Positions 38,378-47,261 of a stretch of 64,000 nucleotides of DNA are shown here, piece by piece. Source of the stretch: Anaerosporobacter faecicola (GTDB lineage Bacteria; Bacillota; Clostridia; Lachnospirales; Lachnospiraceae). The translations under genes and the position numbers were made by a program. The first letter of the stretch is position 1. Each line of letters opens with the position of its first letter. The notes under the pieces are model-generated. The model made no database searches, was not told where the DNA came from, and saw nothing but the letters and a program-made list of their open reading frames with translations. Where the stretch lies: the NCBI RefSeq assembly GCF_012070565.1, contig NZ_JAAQRO010000029.1, positions 1 through 64,000 on the forward strand, read 5' to 3'.

Positions 38378-39085
38378 ATTCAGTTCTTTAATTTATTATA
38401 TCCCAGAAGGTGTCCAGTTTGTGGAAAGATAGTGACGCCACGTCAACAGCTGGTATGCCAAGAATGCAAAAGAACGTTTCAAGTAATACAGGAGCCTCGT
38501 TGTATGAAATGTGGGAAACCATTGGAAGTTGAGGAGCAGGAGTATTGCTTTGATTGTAGTAAGAATGTCTTTCAGTATACCAAGGGATATGCACTATGGG
38601 TTTATGATCGGAATGTTAAAAAATCAATTGCAGAATTTAAGTTTCATAATCGGCGGGAGTACTGTGAGTATTATGTAGAAGAACTAATTCGCTTTTATGA
38701 GTCTAAGATTTTGGCATTGGCGCCACAGGTTTTGATACCAGTGCCCTTACATCGATCGAAACTCCAAGAAAGAGGGTTTAATCAAGCAGCTTTATTAGCA
38801 TTGGGATTAGGCAGGACACTTGGTATTCCTGTGGTAGAAAATTACTTATTACGACATCAGAAAACGAAAGCACAAAAGAGATTAAATGATAAAGAAAGAG
38901 TAATAAATCTTACAGATGCATTTGCTGTTAATCCAAAGTATCAGAATGTCAACTATAGTAATGTAATGTTGGTGGATGATATCTATACTACAGGAAGTAC
39001 GATAGATGCGTGTGCCAAAGTTTTATTACAAAAAAGTACAAAAGAAGTGTATTTTATAAGTTTAGCTATTGGAAAAGGTTATTAG
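38378..39085 (+). CDS. comF: ComF family phosphoribosyltransferase-like protein, probable ATT start
   Basis: ComFC homologues take part in DNA uptake. The protein has a zinc finger (CPVCGK, CQECK, CMKCGKP, CFDCSK) and a phosphoribosyltransferase fold (VLIPVPLHRSKLQERGFNQA, VMLVDDIYTTGSTIDAC). An ATG/GTG/TTG start is missing before the first zinc pair: the only standard start, GTG 38432, would delete CPVCGK. The frame is open from 38363, and AAGGGGAG (38363-38370) lies 7 nt before ATT 38378, giving IQFFNLLYPRRCPVCGK, the usual family beginning. I annotate from ATT. It is followed after 11 nt by a YvyF-like gene, as in B. subtilis. Confidence 0.8.
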   Translation: MQFFNLLYPRRCPVCGKIVTPRQQLVCQECKRTFQVIQEPRCMKCGKPLEVEEQEYCFDCSKNVFQYTKGYALWVYDRNVKKSIAEFKFHNRREYCEYYVEELIRFYESKILALAPQVLIPVPLHRSKLQERGFNQAALLALGLGRTLGIPVVENYLLRHQKTKAQKRLNDKERVINLTDAFAVNPKYQNVNYSNVMLVDDIYTTGSTIDACAKVLLQKSTKEVYFISLAIGKGY

Positions 39086-39096
39086 GAGGAAAGGAC

Positions 39097-39504
39097 ATGG
39101 ACGTAAGAAATTGTAAGGACTGTGGTAAGTTATTTAATTATATCGGAGGAGTACCTTTATGCCCAACATGTGTTAAAAAATTGGACGACAAATTTGTACA
39201 AGTAAAAGAATACATTTATGATCATCCAAAGGCAGGGGTACAAGAAGTATCTGAAGAAAATGATGTTACTCCAGGACAAATACGTAAATGGATACGTGAG
39301 GAACGATTGGCATTTGCTGAAGATTCACCAATTGGACTTGCATGTGAATCCTGTGGAGCTCTTATTAAAACAGGACGTTTCTGTAAACAATGTAAAGATA
39401 AAATAGCAAATAACCTTGGTAATCTATATAAAGATAAAGTACAGGAACCACAAAAGCGGAAAGATTTCCATGATCGAGCAAAGATGCGTTTCTTGGATAA
39501 CTAA
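39097..39504 (+). CDS. YvyF-type flagellar operon protein
   Basis: The 135-residue protein has two treble-clef zinc sites, CKDCGKLFNYIGG...CPTC at the start and CESCGALI...CKQC later, with a helix-turn-helix-like segment (VSEENDVTPGQIRKWIREERL) between. It is the family TIGR03826 found next to comFC and flgM in Firmicutes. It is probably regulatory. ATG 39097 has AGGAGG just before it; the open frame upstream overlaps comF and is not needed. No flgM follows here. Confidence 0.85.
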   Translation: MDVRNCKDCGKLFNYIGGVPLCPTCVKKLDDKFVQVKEYIYDHPKAGVQEVSEENDVTPGQIRKWIREERLAFAEDSPIGLACESCGALIKTGRFCKQCKDKIANNLGNLYKDKVQEPQKRKDFHDRAKMRFLDN

Positions 39505-39532
39505 GAATTATTATAGGTAGGGGGGACTTGTA

Positions 39533-40012
39533 ATGAATCAAACCACATGGGACATTGGCAAGTTGTTCACCGACAAATACAAAGAAGTTACAGCAAGGTT
39601 GTCTTGCATCGATCTTGAAGAGGTATCTCCTTTCGAAATGAAAGAAGACTGTATATTTGGAAAAGTAGAGACGAAGCCAAACGCGCCATATAATTTGGTT
39701 TTGTTTTGCGATATGTCGGGGGAACTAGCAAAACAGATTGTTAGTCGCATGAGTAATGGCACGGTTAATTCACCGGAAGATGTAATTATATATATAAGGG
39801 AATATATAAATATAGCAAGTGGCAGAGCAGTATCAACTATTAATAATTACGTTGGTAAATCTGCTAGATTTAATGTACCTGAGGTACAGGAAGAAAAATT
39901 GTTAGTGGAAGATGTTGAAGGATATGAAAGTTATGCGAGTGCTTTTTTAAAGAGTGAATACGGGGAAATGATCTTGAAAGTTGCATATACGATTGATGGT
40001 AGCTTAAATTAG
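39533..40012 (+). CDS. CheX/CheC-like chemotaxis phosphatase
   Basis: The 159-residue protein has the CheC/CheX active-site signature E-x-x-N in EYINIASGRAVSTINN (about residue 90), following a beta sheet region (PYNLVLFCDMSGELAKQIV). CheX dephosphorylates CheY-P. It sits directly before a CheY gene, consistent with that role. There is a single E-x-x-N site, and no FliY-like fusion. It is not a full CheX dimer by sequence length alone, so the name is by similarity of motif. Confidence 0.8.
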   Translation: MNQTTWDIGKLFTDKYKEVTARLSCIDLEEVSPFEMKEDCIFGKVETKPNAPYNLVLFCDMSGELAKQIVSRMSNGTVNSPEDVIIYIREYINIASGRAVSTINNYVGKSARFNVPEVQEEKLLVEDVEGYESYASAFLKSEYGEMILKVAYTIDGSLN

Positions 40013-40045
40013 CAGAACGTGTATAACTTAAGAGGAGGTAATGTT

Positions 40046-40429
40046 ATGAGTAAAACAATTTTAGTAATAGATGATTCGCCATTCATAACAAGTCAGATAA
40101 CAGAGTTAACACAAGAACATGATTATAAAGTGATTGGGCATGCGGTGAATGGTGAGGAAGGAATTCAATTGTTTACAGAGATGAAACCAGATCTTACGAT
40201 TTTGGATATCGTTATGCCAGGTATTGACGGGATGGAAACAGCAGCAGTTTTACTAAAAGAAAAGCCAAATGCAAAGATATTGATGTTAAGTTCAATCTGC
40301 GATAGTGAAACGATTGAAGAAGTAAAGAGTTTAGGGTTAAAATACTTAATACCAAAACCCATTGAACCAGATGTTTTGCTAGCTACAATGGAAATGCTTA
40401 TGAAGAATGACCATTCTAAGATTAGCTAA
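40046..40429 (+). CDS. cheY: CheY-like response regulator
   Basis: This 127-residue single-domain receiver has the acidic pair D9-D10 (VIDDSPF), phospho-accepting Asp54 (ILDIVMPGIDG), the conserved Ser in LMLSS and Lys in IPKPIEP. It has no output domain, as expected of CheY, which binds the flagellar switch. ATG 40046 is preceded by AGAGGAGGT; the upstream GTG at 40019 lacks a site. It follows the CheX-like gene by 33 nt, and the two probably form a signalling pair. A strong terminator follows. Confidence 0.85.
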   Translation: MSKTILVIDDSPFITSQITELTQEHDYKVIGHAVNGEEGIQLFTEMKPDLTILDIVMPGIDGMETAAVLLKEKPNAKILMLSSICDSETIEEVKSLGLKYLIPKPIEPDVLLATMEMLMKNDHSKIS

Positions 40430-40438
40430 TGAGATAAG

Positions 40439-40505
40439 AAAAAGGCTATCGCCTAAGTAAATAAAGCTGCAGGGCAGTTTATTTATCTAGGTGATAGCCT
40501 TTTTA
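40439..40505 (+). terminator. Terminator after cheY
   Basis: AAAAAGGCTATC pairs with GATAGCCTTTTT, with further pairing inside a long stem (CCTA/TAGG, TAAATAAA/TTTATTTA). It ends in TTTTT and is one of the longest stems in the window. Confidence 0.92.
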
Positions 40506-40542
40506 TATAATAGGAAAGTCCTTCGACTTTTCTATTATATAA
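40504..40542. repeat. Dispersed element left hairpin alone, copy F
   Basis: TATAATAGGAAAGTC pairs with GACTTTTCTATTATA around CTTC. It matches the left hairpin of the larger element copies and also lies immediately after a terminator, but the conserved core is missing; only AAACCTACAC follows. Confidence 0.6.
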
Positions 40543-40595
40543 ACCTACACTTTTTCCTTTGTTCTTATTAAGGAAAGAAAACATCATACATAATC

Positions 40596-41447
40596 TTATA
40601 CAAGATGGATTCCATCGTCTTCAATCGTAATCTGCTTATTCTTTAATAGACGGCCAATTGCACGTTTGAAAGCGTTTTTGCTTAGGTTGAAGGTGCTCTT
40701 AATCAATTCAGGGTCCGATTTATCATTATAAGGAAGAAAGCCATCATTTTCTTGTAACTTCTTATAGATTAAAGAGGCATCTTCATCTAATTGAATATAG
40801 ACTTTGTCCCTGGTGCTAAGGTTTAGTTTCCCATCCTCGCGGACACTAACAACGCGCGCTTGAATGTGATCTCCTGGACGATAGGAAGCGAAGGATTCAT
40901 TCTTCATAAGCATAGCAGAATACTTTTGATCTACCGCAACAAAAGTACCAAAATCTCGACTTAACTCATATACAATTCCTTCAACTTTATCGTCTTTTTG
41001 GTAAGGAGAATTGGTATCCAAATAATCATATACTTTCATGGTAGCACATAAACGTTTACTTTTATCGATGTACAATGCAACAAGGATTTGATCCCCTTCT
41101 TGCACTTTCACTGTTTGTTGTTTGAATGGTAGTAAAAGATCTTTCGTTAATCCCCAATCAAGAAATGCACCAATTGCTCCGACTTCTTTTACAGGAAGTA
41201 CTGCTAATTTGTTAAGCGTGATTGGGGGTATCGTTGTTGTCGCAATCATTCGGTCCTCTGAATCCTTATATAAGAAGACTTCAATATGATCTCCCTCTTT
41301 GGCATTGGTAGGAAGTTGTTTTTTTGGTAAAAGTACTTCACCATTCTTTACGCTTGTCCCATTGGCATTGCTATCGAGGTCGACAAGATATGCGCCAAAT
41401 TCAACAAAACGGTTTAATTTTAGAGTTTGTATTTCACCTAAATTCAT
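40596..41447 (-). CDS. cvfB: CvfB/YitL-type S1 RNA-binding protein
   Basis: The 283-residue protein has three S1-like OB domains (for example VGAIGAFLDWGLTKDLLLP, VEGIVYELSRDFGTFVAVD) and a C-terminal winged-helix (LSKNAFKRAIGRLLKNKQI). This is the CvfB layout; the Staphylococcus homologue affects virulence gene expression through RNA binding. AAAGGA precedes the ATG on the minus strand. It faces cheY convergently and may be in one unit with the thioesterase upstream (minus strand, 109-nt gap). Target RNAs are unknown. Confidence 0.87.
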   Translation of the reverse strand: MNLGEIQTLKLNRFVEFGAYLVDLDSNANGTSVKNGEVLLPKKQLPTNAKEGDHIEVFLYKDSEDRMIATTTIPPITLNKLAVLPVKEVGAIGAFLDWGLTKDLLLPFKQQTVKVQEGDQILVALYIDKSKRLCATMKVYDYLDTNSPYQKDDKVEGIVYELSRDFGTFVAVDQKYSAMLMKNESFASYRPGDHIQARVVSVREDGKLNLSTRDKVYIQLDEDASLIYKKLQENDGFLPYNDKSDPELIKSTFNLSKNAFKRAIGRLLKNKQITIEDDGIHLV

Positions 41448-41556
41448 ATGGTATTCCTTTCTGGTGGTATTTGTTGATATTATCTTAAAAGTTGCCTGAC
41501 AAAAGATTGATTCACCGATAATGTGAAATTAAACTTGTCAAAGCAATCAGCTTATC

Positions 41557-42261
41557 CTATGCAAGGAATTGTACAATTGCATAAGGTTTTTGGTTTGGTT
41601 GACATAATTGAATCGTACAGCCTTCATTAGTAAGAGCATACTTTGGAATGATGGTATCTCCTAATTTGGCAGATACACGATAATCCGCACGCATCTCGCG
41701 AATACAGAAATTCTCCGGCAGATAATTTTGGGCAATCTTAACATATTGTCCGTTGTTCACATGATTGTTAGTATCCAGATAGGAACTTACCACAGTTAAG
41801 GGGATTCCCTCTTGTAAGTCAGATGGAACCTTTATCTTACGAGGGGCACAATTCATTGTTAGTTGTGTCTCAAGAGGATAGAGATCTACAATTTCACCTG
41901 TTAGTTTCATTGGATGTCCGGTAGTAAGATCCACGAGAATCCATACAGAGTTTGCATAGGCACATACTTCATTCTTCTCATCTTTTAGTGTAAAGTTACG
42001 ATAACCGAACATACTGTCAAAATTATAGGCCCATGTTGATGTAGTAATTGTTTCACCTAGCAAAGGATAGCGATTAATAATTATTTGCCATGAACTTAAC
42101 ATCCATGCACATTTTTTTTCCTCAAGGTAATCAATTCCTACATGAAGATCTTCTGATTGAAAGATACTACAGTCTTGAAAGTAGTTAATAATCGCTGCTA
42201 GGTCCAATTGACGGTTTACATCAATTTCACTATAACGTATTCTGCTAGTAAAACTATACAT
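41557..42261 (-). CDS. Acyl-ACP thioesterase
   Basis: The protein (234 residues from ATG 42261) is a double hot-dog thioesterase of family PF01643: the N-terminal half has YSEIDVNRQLDLAAIINYFQD and ends the first domain near SVWILVDLTTGHPMK, the second has the conserved DTNNHVNNGQYV segment. It releases free fatty acids from acyl-ACP in the cytoplasm. I chose the ATG at 42261 because AAAGG sits at a normal spacing; an upstream in-frame extension to 42342 lacks a site. It is on the minus strand upstream of cvfB. Confidence 0.88.
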   Translation of the reverse strand: MYSFTSRIRYSEIDVNRQLDLAAIINYFQDCSIFQSEDLHVGIDYLEEKKCAWMLSSWQIIINRYPLLGETITTSTWAYNFDSMFGYRNFTLKDEKNEVCAYANSVWILVDLTTGHPMKLTGEIVDLYPLETQLTMNCAPRKIKVPSDLQEGIPLTVVSSYLDTNNHVNNGQYVKIAQNYLPENFCIREMRADYRVSAKLGDTIIPKYALTNEGCTIQLCQPNQKPYAIVQFLA

Positions 42262-42586
42262 GATCATTCTGCCTTTCTTCTTATCTTGCAATAGCTTTTT
42301 TATACGAAGCTTTTGGAAACAAAGCGTAGTACAAGTTTTCATAAAGCTTATTATACCATCTTTTGATCGTTTCTGATAGGAGTATTTTCATACTTAAAGT
42401 CGGTACGAGAAATTAGGAGAGAAAACAAATTGAATTTTAGTACTTTAAAATTAGAAAATATGGTATATAATTATGTAAGAGTCAATTATCTTGACCGGTA
42501 TGATACGATGTGTTGCTATGTGTGATTTTTACCTCTTGTATCATAGAATAAATGAAAAATAAAATTGGATTTAAGGAGGATATTTT

Positions 42587-42964
42587 ATGAAAACGATTAT
42601 TAGTACAGATAAAGCACCTCAAGCAATTGGACCATATTCACAGGCAGTAGAAGTGAATGGTATGATCTATACATCTGGTATGATCCCAATTAATCCTGCA
42701 GATGGAACATTGGTAACAGGAACAGTGGAAGAACAAGCAGAACAAGCGCTTAAGAATCTAAAAGCACTTGTTGAAGCATCTGGATCAACGATGGATAAGG
42801 TAGTTAAGACAACTGTATTTATAAAGAATATGAATGATTTTGGTAAAATTAATGAAATTTACGCAAAATATTTTACAGGAAGTTATCCAGCTCGTTCTTG
42901 CGTGGAAGTAGCGCGTTTACCAAAAGATGTGCTGATTGAAATTGAAGCAATTGCTATAAAGTAA
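42587..42964 (+). CDS. ridA: RidA family enamine/imine deaminase
   Basis: The 125-residue protein matches RidA end to end: IGPYSQAVEVNGMIYTSGMIPI, TVFIKNMNDFGKINEIYAKYF and PARSCVEVARLPKDVLIEIEAIA, including the substrate-binding Arg in PARS. It hydrolyses reactive 2-aminoacrylate from PLP enzymes in the cytoplasm. AAGGAGG precedes the ATG. It is followed by a small protein gene after 96 nt. Confidence 0.94.
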   Translation: MKTIISTDKAPQAIGPYSQAVEVNGMIYTSGMIPINPADGTLVTGTVEEQAEQALKNLKALVEASGSTMDKVVKTTVFIKNMNDFGKINEIYAKYFTGSYPARSCVEVARLPKDVLIEIEAIAIK

Positions 42965-43060
42965 AACATAAGATGAAACTTACTCTTTGATATATGTTTC
43001 ATACAAAGAAACTTCATAACAATTGAGAAAAGAATACCAAGGGAAGGGAAGCGTGGTAAT

Positions 43061-43297
43061 TTGAAAATTACGAATATATCCAATCCGGAAGCATTTTTTG
43101 AAATGATCGATTCTTGCAAAGGGAAAGTTGAATTGGTATCTGGAGAGGGCGATCGGTTGAATCTAAAATCAAAACTCTCGCAGTATGTTTCGTTAGCAAA
43201 AGTATTTTCGGATGGTGTAATCGACCAACTAGATATTATTGCATATGAACCGGATGATATTGACCGGATTGTTGCATATGTAAATGCGAATAAATAA
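43061..43297 (+). CDS. Small conserved-style protein, 78 residues, unknown
   Basis: The 78-residue reading frame starts at TTG 43061, 9 nt after AAGGGAAG (43044-43051). It reads MKITNISNPEAFFEMIDSCK, then LVSGEGDRLNLKSKLSQYVS and ends VAYVNANK. The HPr-like proportions (alternating strands and helices, about 80 residues) are suggestive only; I do not see the HPr active His or Ser motif. It has no signal or membrane segment. It lies between ridA and a protease gene, with a terminator following. Function unknown. Confidence 0.65.
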   Translation: MKITNISNPEAFFEMIDSCKGKVELVSGEGDRLNLKSKLSQYVSLAKVFSDGVIDQLDIIAYEPDDIDRIVAYVNANK

Positions 43298-43305
43298 AGA
43301 CAGGA

Positions 43306-43359
43306 AGAGACCTTTCAGAGATGGACAAGAAATTGTTTGCTATGAAAAGGTCTCTTTTT
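43306..43359 (+). terminator. Terminator after the 78-residue protein gene
   Basis: AGAGACCTTT pairs with AAAGGTCTCT across about 30 nt, and the right arm runs into TTTTT. It ends the ridA-side unit. Confidence 0.88.
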
Positions 43360-43525
43360 AATAGTAAGAAAGTTTCGAAGTGGAAAGTTTGTCCTATAGT
43401 GAAAAAATGCAACATGATTTATGATAATAGGAAAGGACAATATTATGAGTGCAAATAAGAAGGAAATTTGCTATAATACTGTTAGTTAAACCATAAATGA
43501 AAGAGTATAGGAGCGAGCGAGTCAT

Positions 43526-44536
43526 ATGAATAGAAAAAAAATGTTGGGAATGCTATTTTTGTGCACGGTATTAACAAGTATTGCTTCGGCGTATTTGCTA
43601 GATGCATTACGTGCGATCACTACAAACTCTTTCGTATTAATGTTTTTAAATCAAATGTTGTTGCTAATACCAACTATAGTTTATGTAGTTTTGTCACGAA
43701 CAAATCTTAAAGACACTATACGGATAAAAAAAATCTCTCCTTCCAATGTTGTGTTGTGTATCATCTTCGCATTTTTAATTATGCCATTGATGAATCTAAT
43801 CAACTCAATATCTTTGCTATTTTCACAGAATATGATTCAGGATACAGTAACAGATATCGTATCATCAAATCCATTGATTCTTAGTGTATTTGTAATTGCA
43901 TTTGTTCCGTGTATGGTTGAGGAGATTATTTTTCGAGGAGTATTTTACAATGGGTATCGCAAAGCAGGAATCTTACTTGGAAGTATTACAAGTGCATTGC
44001 TATTTGGGTTAATGCATCAGAATATTAATCAATTTACGTACGCATTTGCTATGGGAATTGTATTTGCATTATTAATTGAAGCTACAGATTCGATTGTCTC
44101 AACAATGATTGTTCATTTTGTTATTAATGGGAATTCTGTCGTTATGACCTATCTGTTACCTAAATTAACAAAGATGTTAGAAAATGTTAGCACTAGTATG
44201 GGTGGTTATGAAGAAGCAATTACAACAAAGATAACCAAAGAAACTATAATTGCAAGCCTTGGTTATTATGCGGTATCAGCTATTATAGCTTCTATACTAG
44301 CATATATGGTATATAAGACAATTGCACAGAATACAAAGAGATGGAAGTATGTTAGAAGTATATTTTCTAAGAAAGAACGTCAAGAATTAAGAGCGTTAGA
44401 GGAAAGTAGTAGTTTGGATATGCAAGCCTTAGAAAGTGATGTGAGTGAAAAAGTATTTACAATTCCTCTATTAGCAGGCATTGTGATCTGCTTGGTACTA
44501 ATGATTGCCACCGAGATCTATATGAGAATTGCATAA
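43526..44536 (+). CDS. CPBP-family intramembrane metalloprotease (Abi)
   Basis: The 336-residue protein has about eight membrane segments. The three CPBP motifs are clear: E-E-x-x-x-R in VEEIIFRGVFYNGYR, F-x-x-x-H in FGLMHQNINQF and H-x-x-x-N-like HFVINGNSVVM. Family members are Rce1-like proteases, some linked to bacteriocin immunity or to stress; the substrate is unknown. A further membrane segment sits at the C-terminus after a soluble region (about 280-310). A TATAAT-like site near 43471 could be its promoter. It is followed by trxB after 77 nt. Confidence 0.88.
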   Translation: MNRKKMLGMLFLCTVLTSIASAYLLDALRAITTNSFVLMFLNQMLLLIPTIVYVVLSRTNLKDTIRIKKISPSNVVLCIIFAFLIMPLMNLINSISLLFSQNMIQDTVTDIVSSNPLILSVFVIAFVPCMVEEIIFRGVFYNGYRKAGILLGSITSALLFGLMHQNINQFTYAFAMGIVFALLIEATDSIVSTMIVHFVINGNSVVMTYLLPKLTKMLENVSTSMGGYEEAITTKITKETIIASLGYYAVSAIIASILAYMVYKTIAQNTKRWKYVRSIFSKKERQELRALEESSSLDMQALESDVSEKVFTIPLLAGIVICLVLMIATEIYMRIA

Positions 44537-44613
44537 GAGTTTGCATGAATTGCGATGGAATTGGTAATAGATAAGTTAGAAATATTGCTTTAAATAAGAA
44601 AGGAAAAAACTAT

Positions 44614-45531
44614 ATGATATATGATGTTATCATTATTGGAACTGGACCAGCTGGACTAGCTGCTGGTATATATGCGCAAAGAGCAGAATTGAATACATTA
44701 TTAATAGAGAAAAATGCGATAAGTGGAGGCCAGATTATCAATACCTATGAGGTGGATAATTATCCGGGATTACCTGGAATTAGTGGATTTGAGTTGGCAG
44801 AGAAGTTCCGTTCCCACTGTGATGGACTGGGTGCAACTGTTGTAACAGGAGAAGTAGCGAATTTTGAAGTAACCGATACGAATAAGAAAGTCACGTTAGA
44901 CAATGGAGAAGTCTATGAAGCAAAAGCGATTATCATAGCTACTGGTGCCGCGTATCGGAAATTAGGCGTACAAGGAGAATTACAGTTATCGGGTATGGGT
45001 GTATCTTATTGTGCGACCTGTGATGGTGCTTTTTTTAGGAATAAGACGACAGTAGTAGTTGGTGGAGGGGATGTTGCTGTGGAAGATGCAATCTTCTTAG
45101 CACGCCTATGTAAAAAAGTATATGTAGTTCATAGAAGACACGAATTCCGTGCTGCAAAAAGTCTTTGTAACCGTTTATTGAATATGGAAAATGTAGAGGT
45201 GATCTGGGACAGCGTTGTTGATCAAATTGAAGGATCTGATTTGGTGGAGGCAATACAAATTACCAACAGAGAAACAAAGGAACAAAGAAGAATTGAAACG
45301 GACGGAGTATTTATAGCAGTTGGTAATGTACCTAATAGTGAGATTTATAAAGAAGCAGTCGCTGTAGATGAAAGTGGTTATATTATTGCACAAGAGGATT
45401 GCGAAACGAACGTACCAGGAGTATATGCAGCTGGAGATGTAAGAACAAAATCCTTGCGTCAGATTATTACTGCAGCAGCAGATGGAGCAAATGCCATTAC
45501 AGCTGTAGAAAGATATTTGAATCATATGTAA
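44614..45531 (+). CDS. trxB: Thioredoxin reductase
   Basis: The 305-residue flavoprotein reduces thioredoxin with NADPH. FAD motif IIGTGPAGLAAGIYAQRAE, redox-active CATC (SYCATCDGAFF, about residue 135), NADPH motif VVGGGDVAVEDAIFLA and the C-terminal GVYAAGDVRTKSLRQIITAA are all present. A helix with HRRHEFRAAKS marks the NADPH phosphate site. Length is normal for the low-molecular-weight type. No trxA is nearby. A strong terminator follows. Confidence 0.94.
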   Translation: MIYDVIIIGTGPAGLAAGIYAQRAELNTLLIEKNAISGGQIINTYEVDNYPGLPGISGFELAEKFRSHCDGLGATVVTGEVANFEVTDTNKKVTLDNGEVYEAKAIIIATGAAYRKLGVQGELQLSGMGVSYCATCDGAFFRNKTTVVVGGGDVAVEDAIFLARLCKKVYVVHRRHEFRAAKSLCNRLLNMENVEVIWDSVVDQIEGSDLVEAIQITNRETKEQRRIETDGVFIAVGNVPNSEIYKEAVAVDESGYIIAQEDCETNVPGVYAAGDVRTKSLRQIITAAADGANAITAVERYLNHM

Positions 45532-45570
45532 ATTAGATTCTGACAACAAAATATAAGAATATGTCGCGTA

Positions 45571-45611
45571 AAAAACAGAAATTATTGATCAAGATGATAA
45601 TTTCTGTTTTT
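45571..45611 (+). terminator. Terminator after trxB
   Basis: AAAAACAGAAATTAT (45571-45585) pairs perfectly over 15 bp with ATAATTTCTGTTTTT (45597-45611), forming a bidirectional intrinsic terminator with flanking A- and T-runs. Confidence 0.9.
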
Positions 45612-45661
45612 ATTTTCTGCATTTATTTGTTTATTCCATATAAGATTTGTCTGACACAGTA

Positions 45662-45690
45662 TTGACAAAAATGATAAATTTTGTTATAAT
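45662..45690 (+). promoter_or_regulatory. Consensus promoter of the NlpC/P60 gene
   Basis: TTGACA (45662-45667), 17 nt, TATAAT (45685-45690): all twelve bases match the sigma-A consensus. It lies about 70 nt before the gene and predicts strong constitutive expression. ACAAATTTGT just downstream is a small palindrome. Confidence 0.85.
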
Positions 45691-45757
45691 TAGCTCGTGC
45701 TAAATTAACAAATTTGTAACAATTACAATAGATATTTAATAAAATGGAGGTATTCTA

Positions 45758-47170
45758 ATGAAGAAAGCAGTAATAAGACATACAACAGTATGTTTAGCAA
45801 CAACTGTAGTATTATGTACTAGTTCTATCTTGAATACAAAGGCAATTTCTTTTACAGGAGAAACTGGTGTAGCTGGAATTGAGTTATCATTGGATGATAA
45901 CAATACTGCACGTAATGTTGTAAGTGATAGTGAAGTGGTTAATGTACTAGCTGCTCGCGCATTAAATCAAGAAACAACAACAGAAGATCAGGGAGAAACA
46001 AAGGAAGATACTTCATCAGAAGTTAAAGAAGATACAACAAAAGAGGACAGCCAAGAGGAAGAAAAGGAAGAAGAACCTGTTTCTGAATATGCGAATGTTG
46101 GTATTTCAATCGCACCTACATATGTTAATGTAAGAAAAAAAGCAAATACGGATTCTGAAATCATGGGTAAGCTATACAAAGGCTGTGCTGCAACAATCCT
46201 TGAAACAAAAGGGGATTGGGTTAAGATTAAATCTGGTAATGTAAAAGGTTATATCAAATCAGAGTACTTAGCAATTGGATTTGATGCAGAAGAATTAGTT
46301 GAAAAGTATGGTACTAAAATTGCTACTGTTACAACTACAACATTGAAAGTTCGTGAGAAGAAGAGCGTAGATTCCAAGACCCTTACTTTGATTCCAGAAG
46401 GTGAATCTTATGTGGTATTAAAGGAATATGATGAGTGGGTCAAAGTTTCTATCGATGGTGGTTCTGAGGATTCAGAAGACGATGGTGTAGTTGGTTATGT
46501 ATCCAAAGAATATGTAGACATTACAGTTGAATTTGAAACAGCTATTTCTATAGAAGAAGAACAAGCAAAATTAAAGGCAGAAGAAGAAGCTCGTAAAGCA
46601 GAAGAAGAGCAAGCTGCTAGATTACAAAGAGAACAAGAGGAACAGAGACAACAGTCATCAAACAACAACTCAAGTTCAAACAATAATTCAAATTCCAATA
46701 GTTCAAACTCAAATAGTTCGAATAAATCAAACTCAAGCAATTCAAATAACTCTAAGAATTCAGGTTCATCAAGCAATTCATCTGAAACACAAGTTGTAAA
46801 GGGATCTGGAACTGGAAGTGATATTGCTAATTATGCATTAAAATTTGTTGGTAACCCATATGTATATGGTGGTACAAGCTTAACAAAAGGTGCGGACTGT
46901 TCAGGATTTGTAATGTCAGTATATAAGAGCTTTGGTTATAGCTTACCTAGAACTTCATCAGCGCAAGCTGGAGCTGGCGTTGCTGTAGATTTAAGCGCTT
47001 TACAACCAGGAGATTTGGTGTTCTATACAGGTGGATCAGGACATATTAACCACGTTGCAATCTATATTGGTGGTGGTAGAGTTGTTCATGCAAGTAACCC
47101 AAGATCAGGAATTAAGACATCTTCGGTTAATTATAGATCTCCTTATTGTGCAAGAAGAATTGTACGATAG
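45758..47170 (+). CDS. Secreted SH3 / NlpC-P60 peptidoglycan hydrolase
   Basis: The 470-residue protein starts with a signal peptide (MKKAVIRHTTVCLA, hydrophobic to about residue 30). An acidic stretch follows, then two SH3b domains (YVNVRKKANTDSEIMGKL, about 125-165, and TTLKVREKKSVDSKT, about 195-250). After a charged helix (EEQAKLKAEEEARKAEEEQA) comes a low-complexity Ser/Asn linker of about 50 residues and the C-terminal NlpC/P60 domain with catalytic Cys in KGADCSGFVMSVYKS, His in SGHINHVAIYIG and a later His. It cleaves stem peptides in the wall. It has a perfect promoter and its own terminator. Confidence 0.93.
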   Translation: MKKAVIRHTTVCLATTVVLCTSSILNTKAISFTGETGVAGIELSLDDNNTARNVVSDSEVVNVLAARALNQETTTEDQGETKEDTSSEVKEDTTKEDSQEEEKEEEPVSEYANVGISIAPTYVNVRKKANTDSEIMGKLYKGCAATILETKGDWVKIKSGNVKGYIKSEYLAIGFDAEELVEKYGTKIATVTTTTLKVREKKSVDSKTLTLIPEGESYVVLKEYDEWVKVSIDGGSEDSEDDGVVGYVSKEYVDITVEFETAISIEEEQAKLKAEEEARKAEEEQAARLQREQEEQRQQSSNNNSSSNNNSNSNSSNSNSSNKSNSSNSNNSKNSGSSSNSSETQVVKGSGTGSDIANYALKFVGNPYVYGGTSLTKGADCSGFVMSVYKSFGYSLPRTSSAQAGAGVAVDLSALQPGDLVFYTGGSGHINHVAIYIGGGRVVHASNPRSGIKTSSVNYRSPYCARRIVR

Positions 47171-47200
47171 TTTAGCATTGTAATTTAATACGAATAAAGC

Positions 47201-47240
47201 AAGCGGACATACATATAATAATATGTATGTCCGCTTTTTT
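47201..47240 (+). terminator. Terminator after the NlpC/P60 gene
   Basis: AAGCGGACATACATA pairs with TATGTATGTCCGCTT and runs into TTTTTT. It is a strong perfect stem. Confidence 0.92.
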
Positions 47241-47261
47241 AGTTAATCGTATACCCTGACT

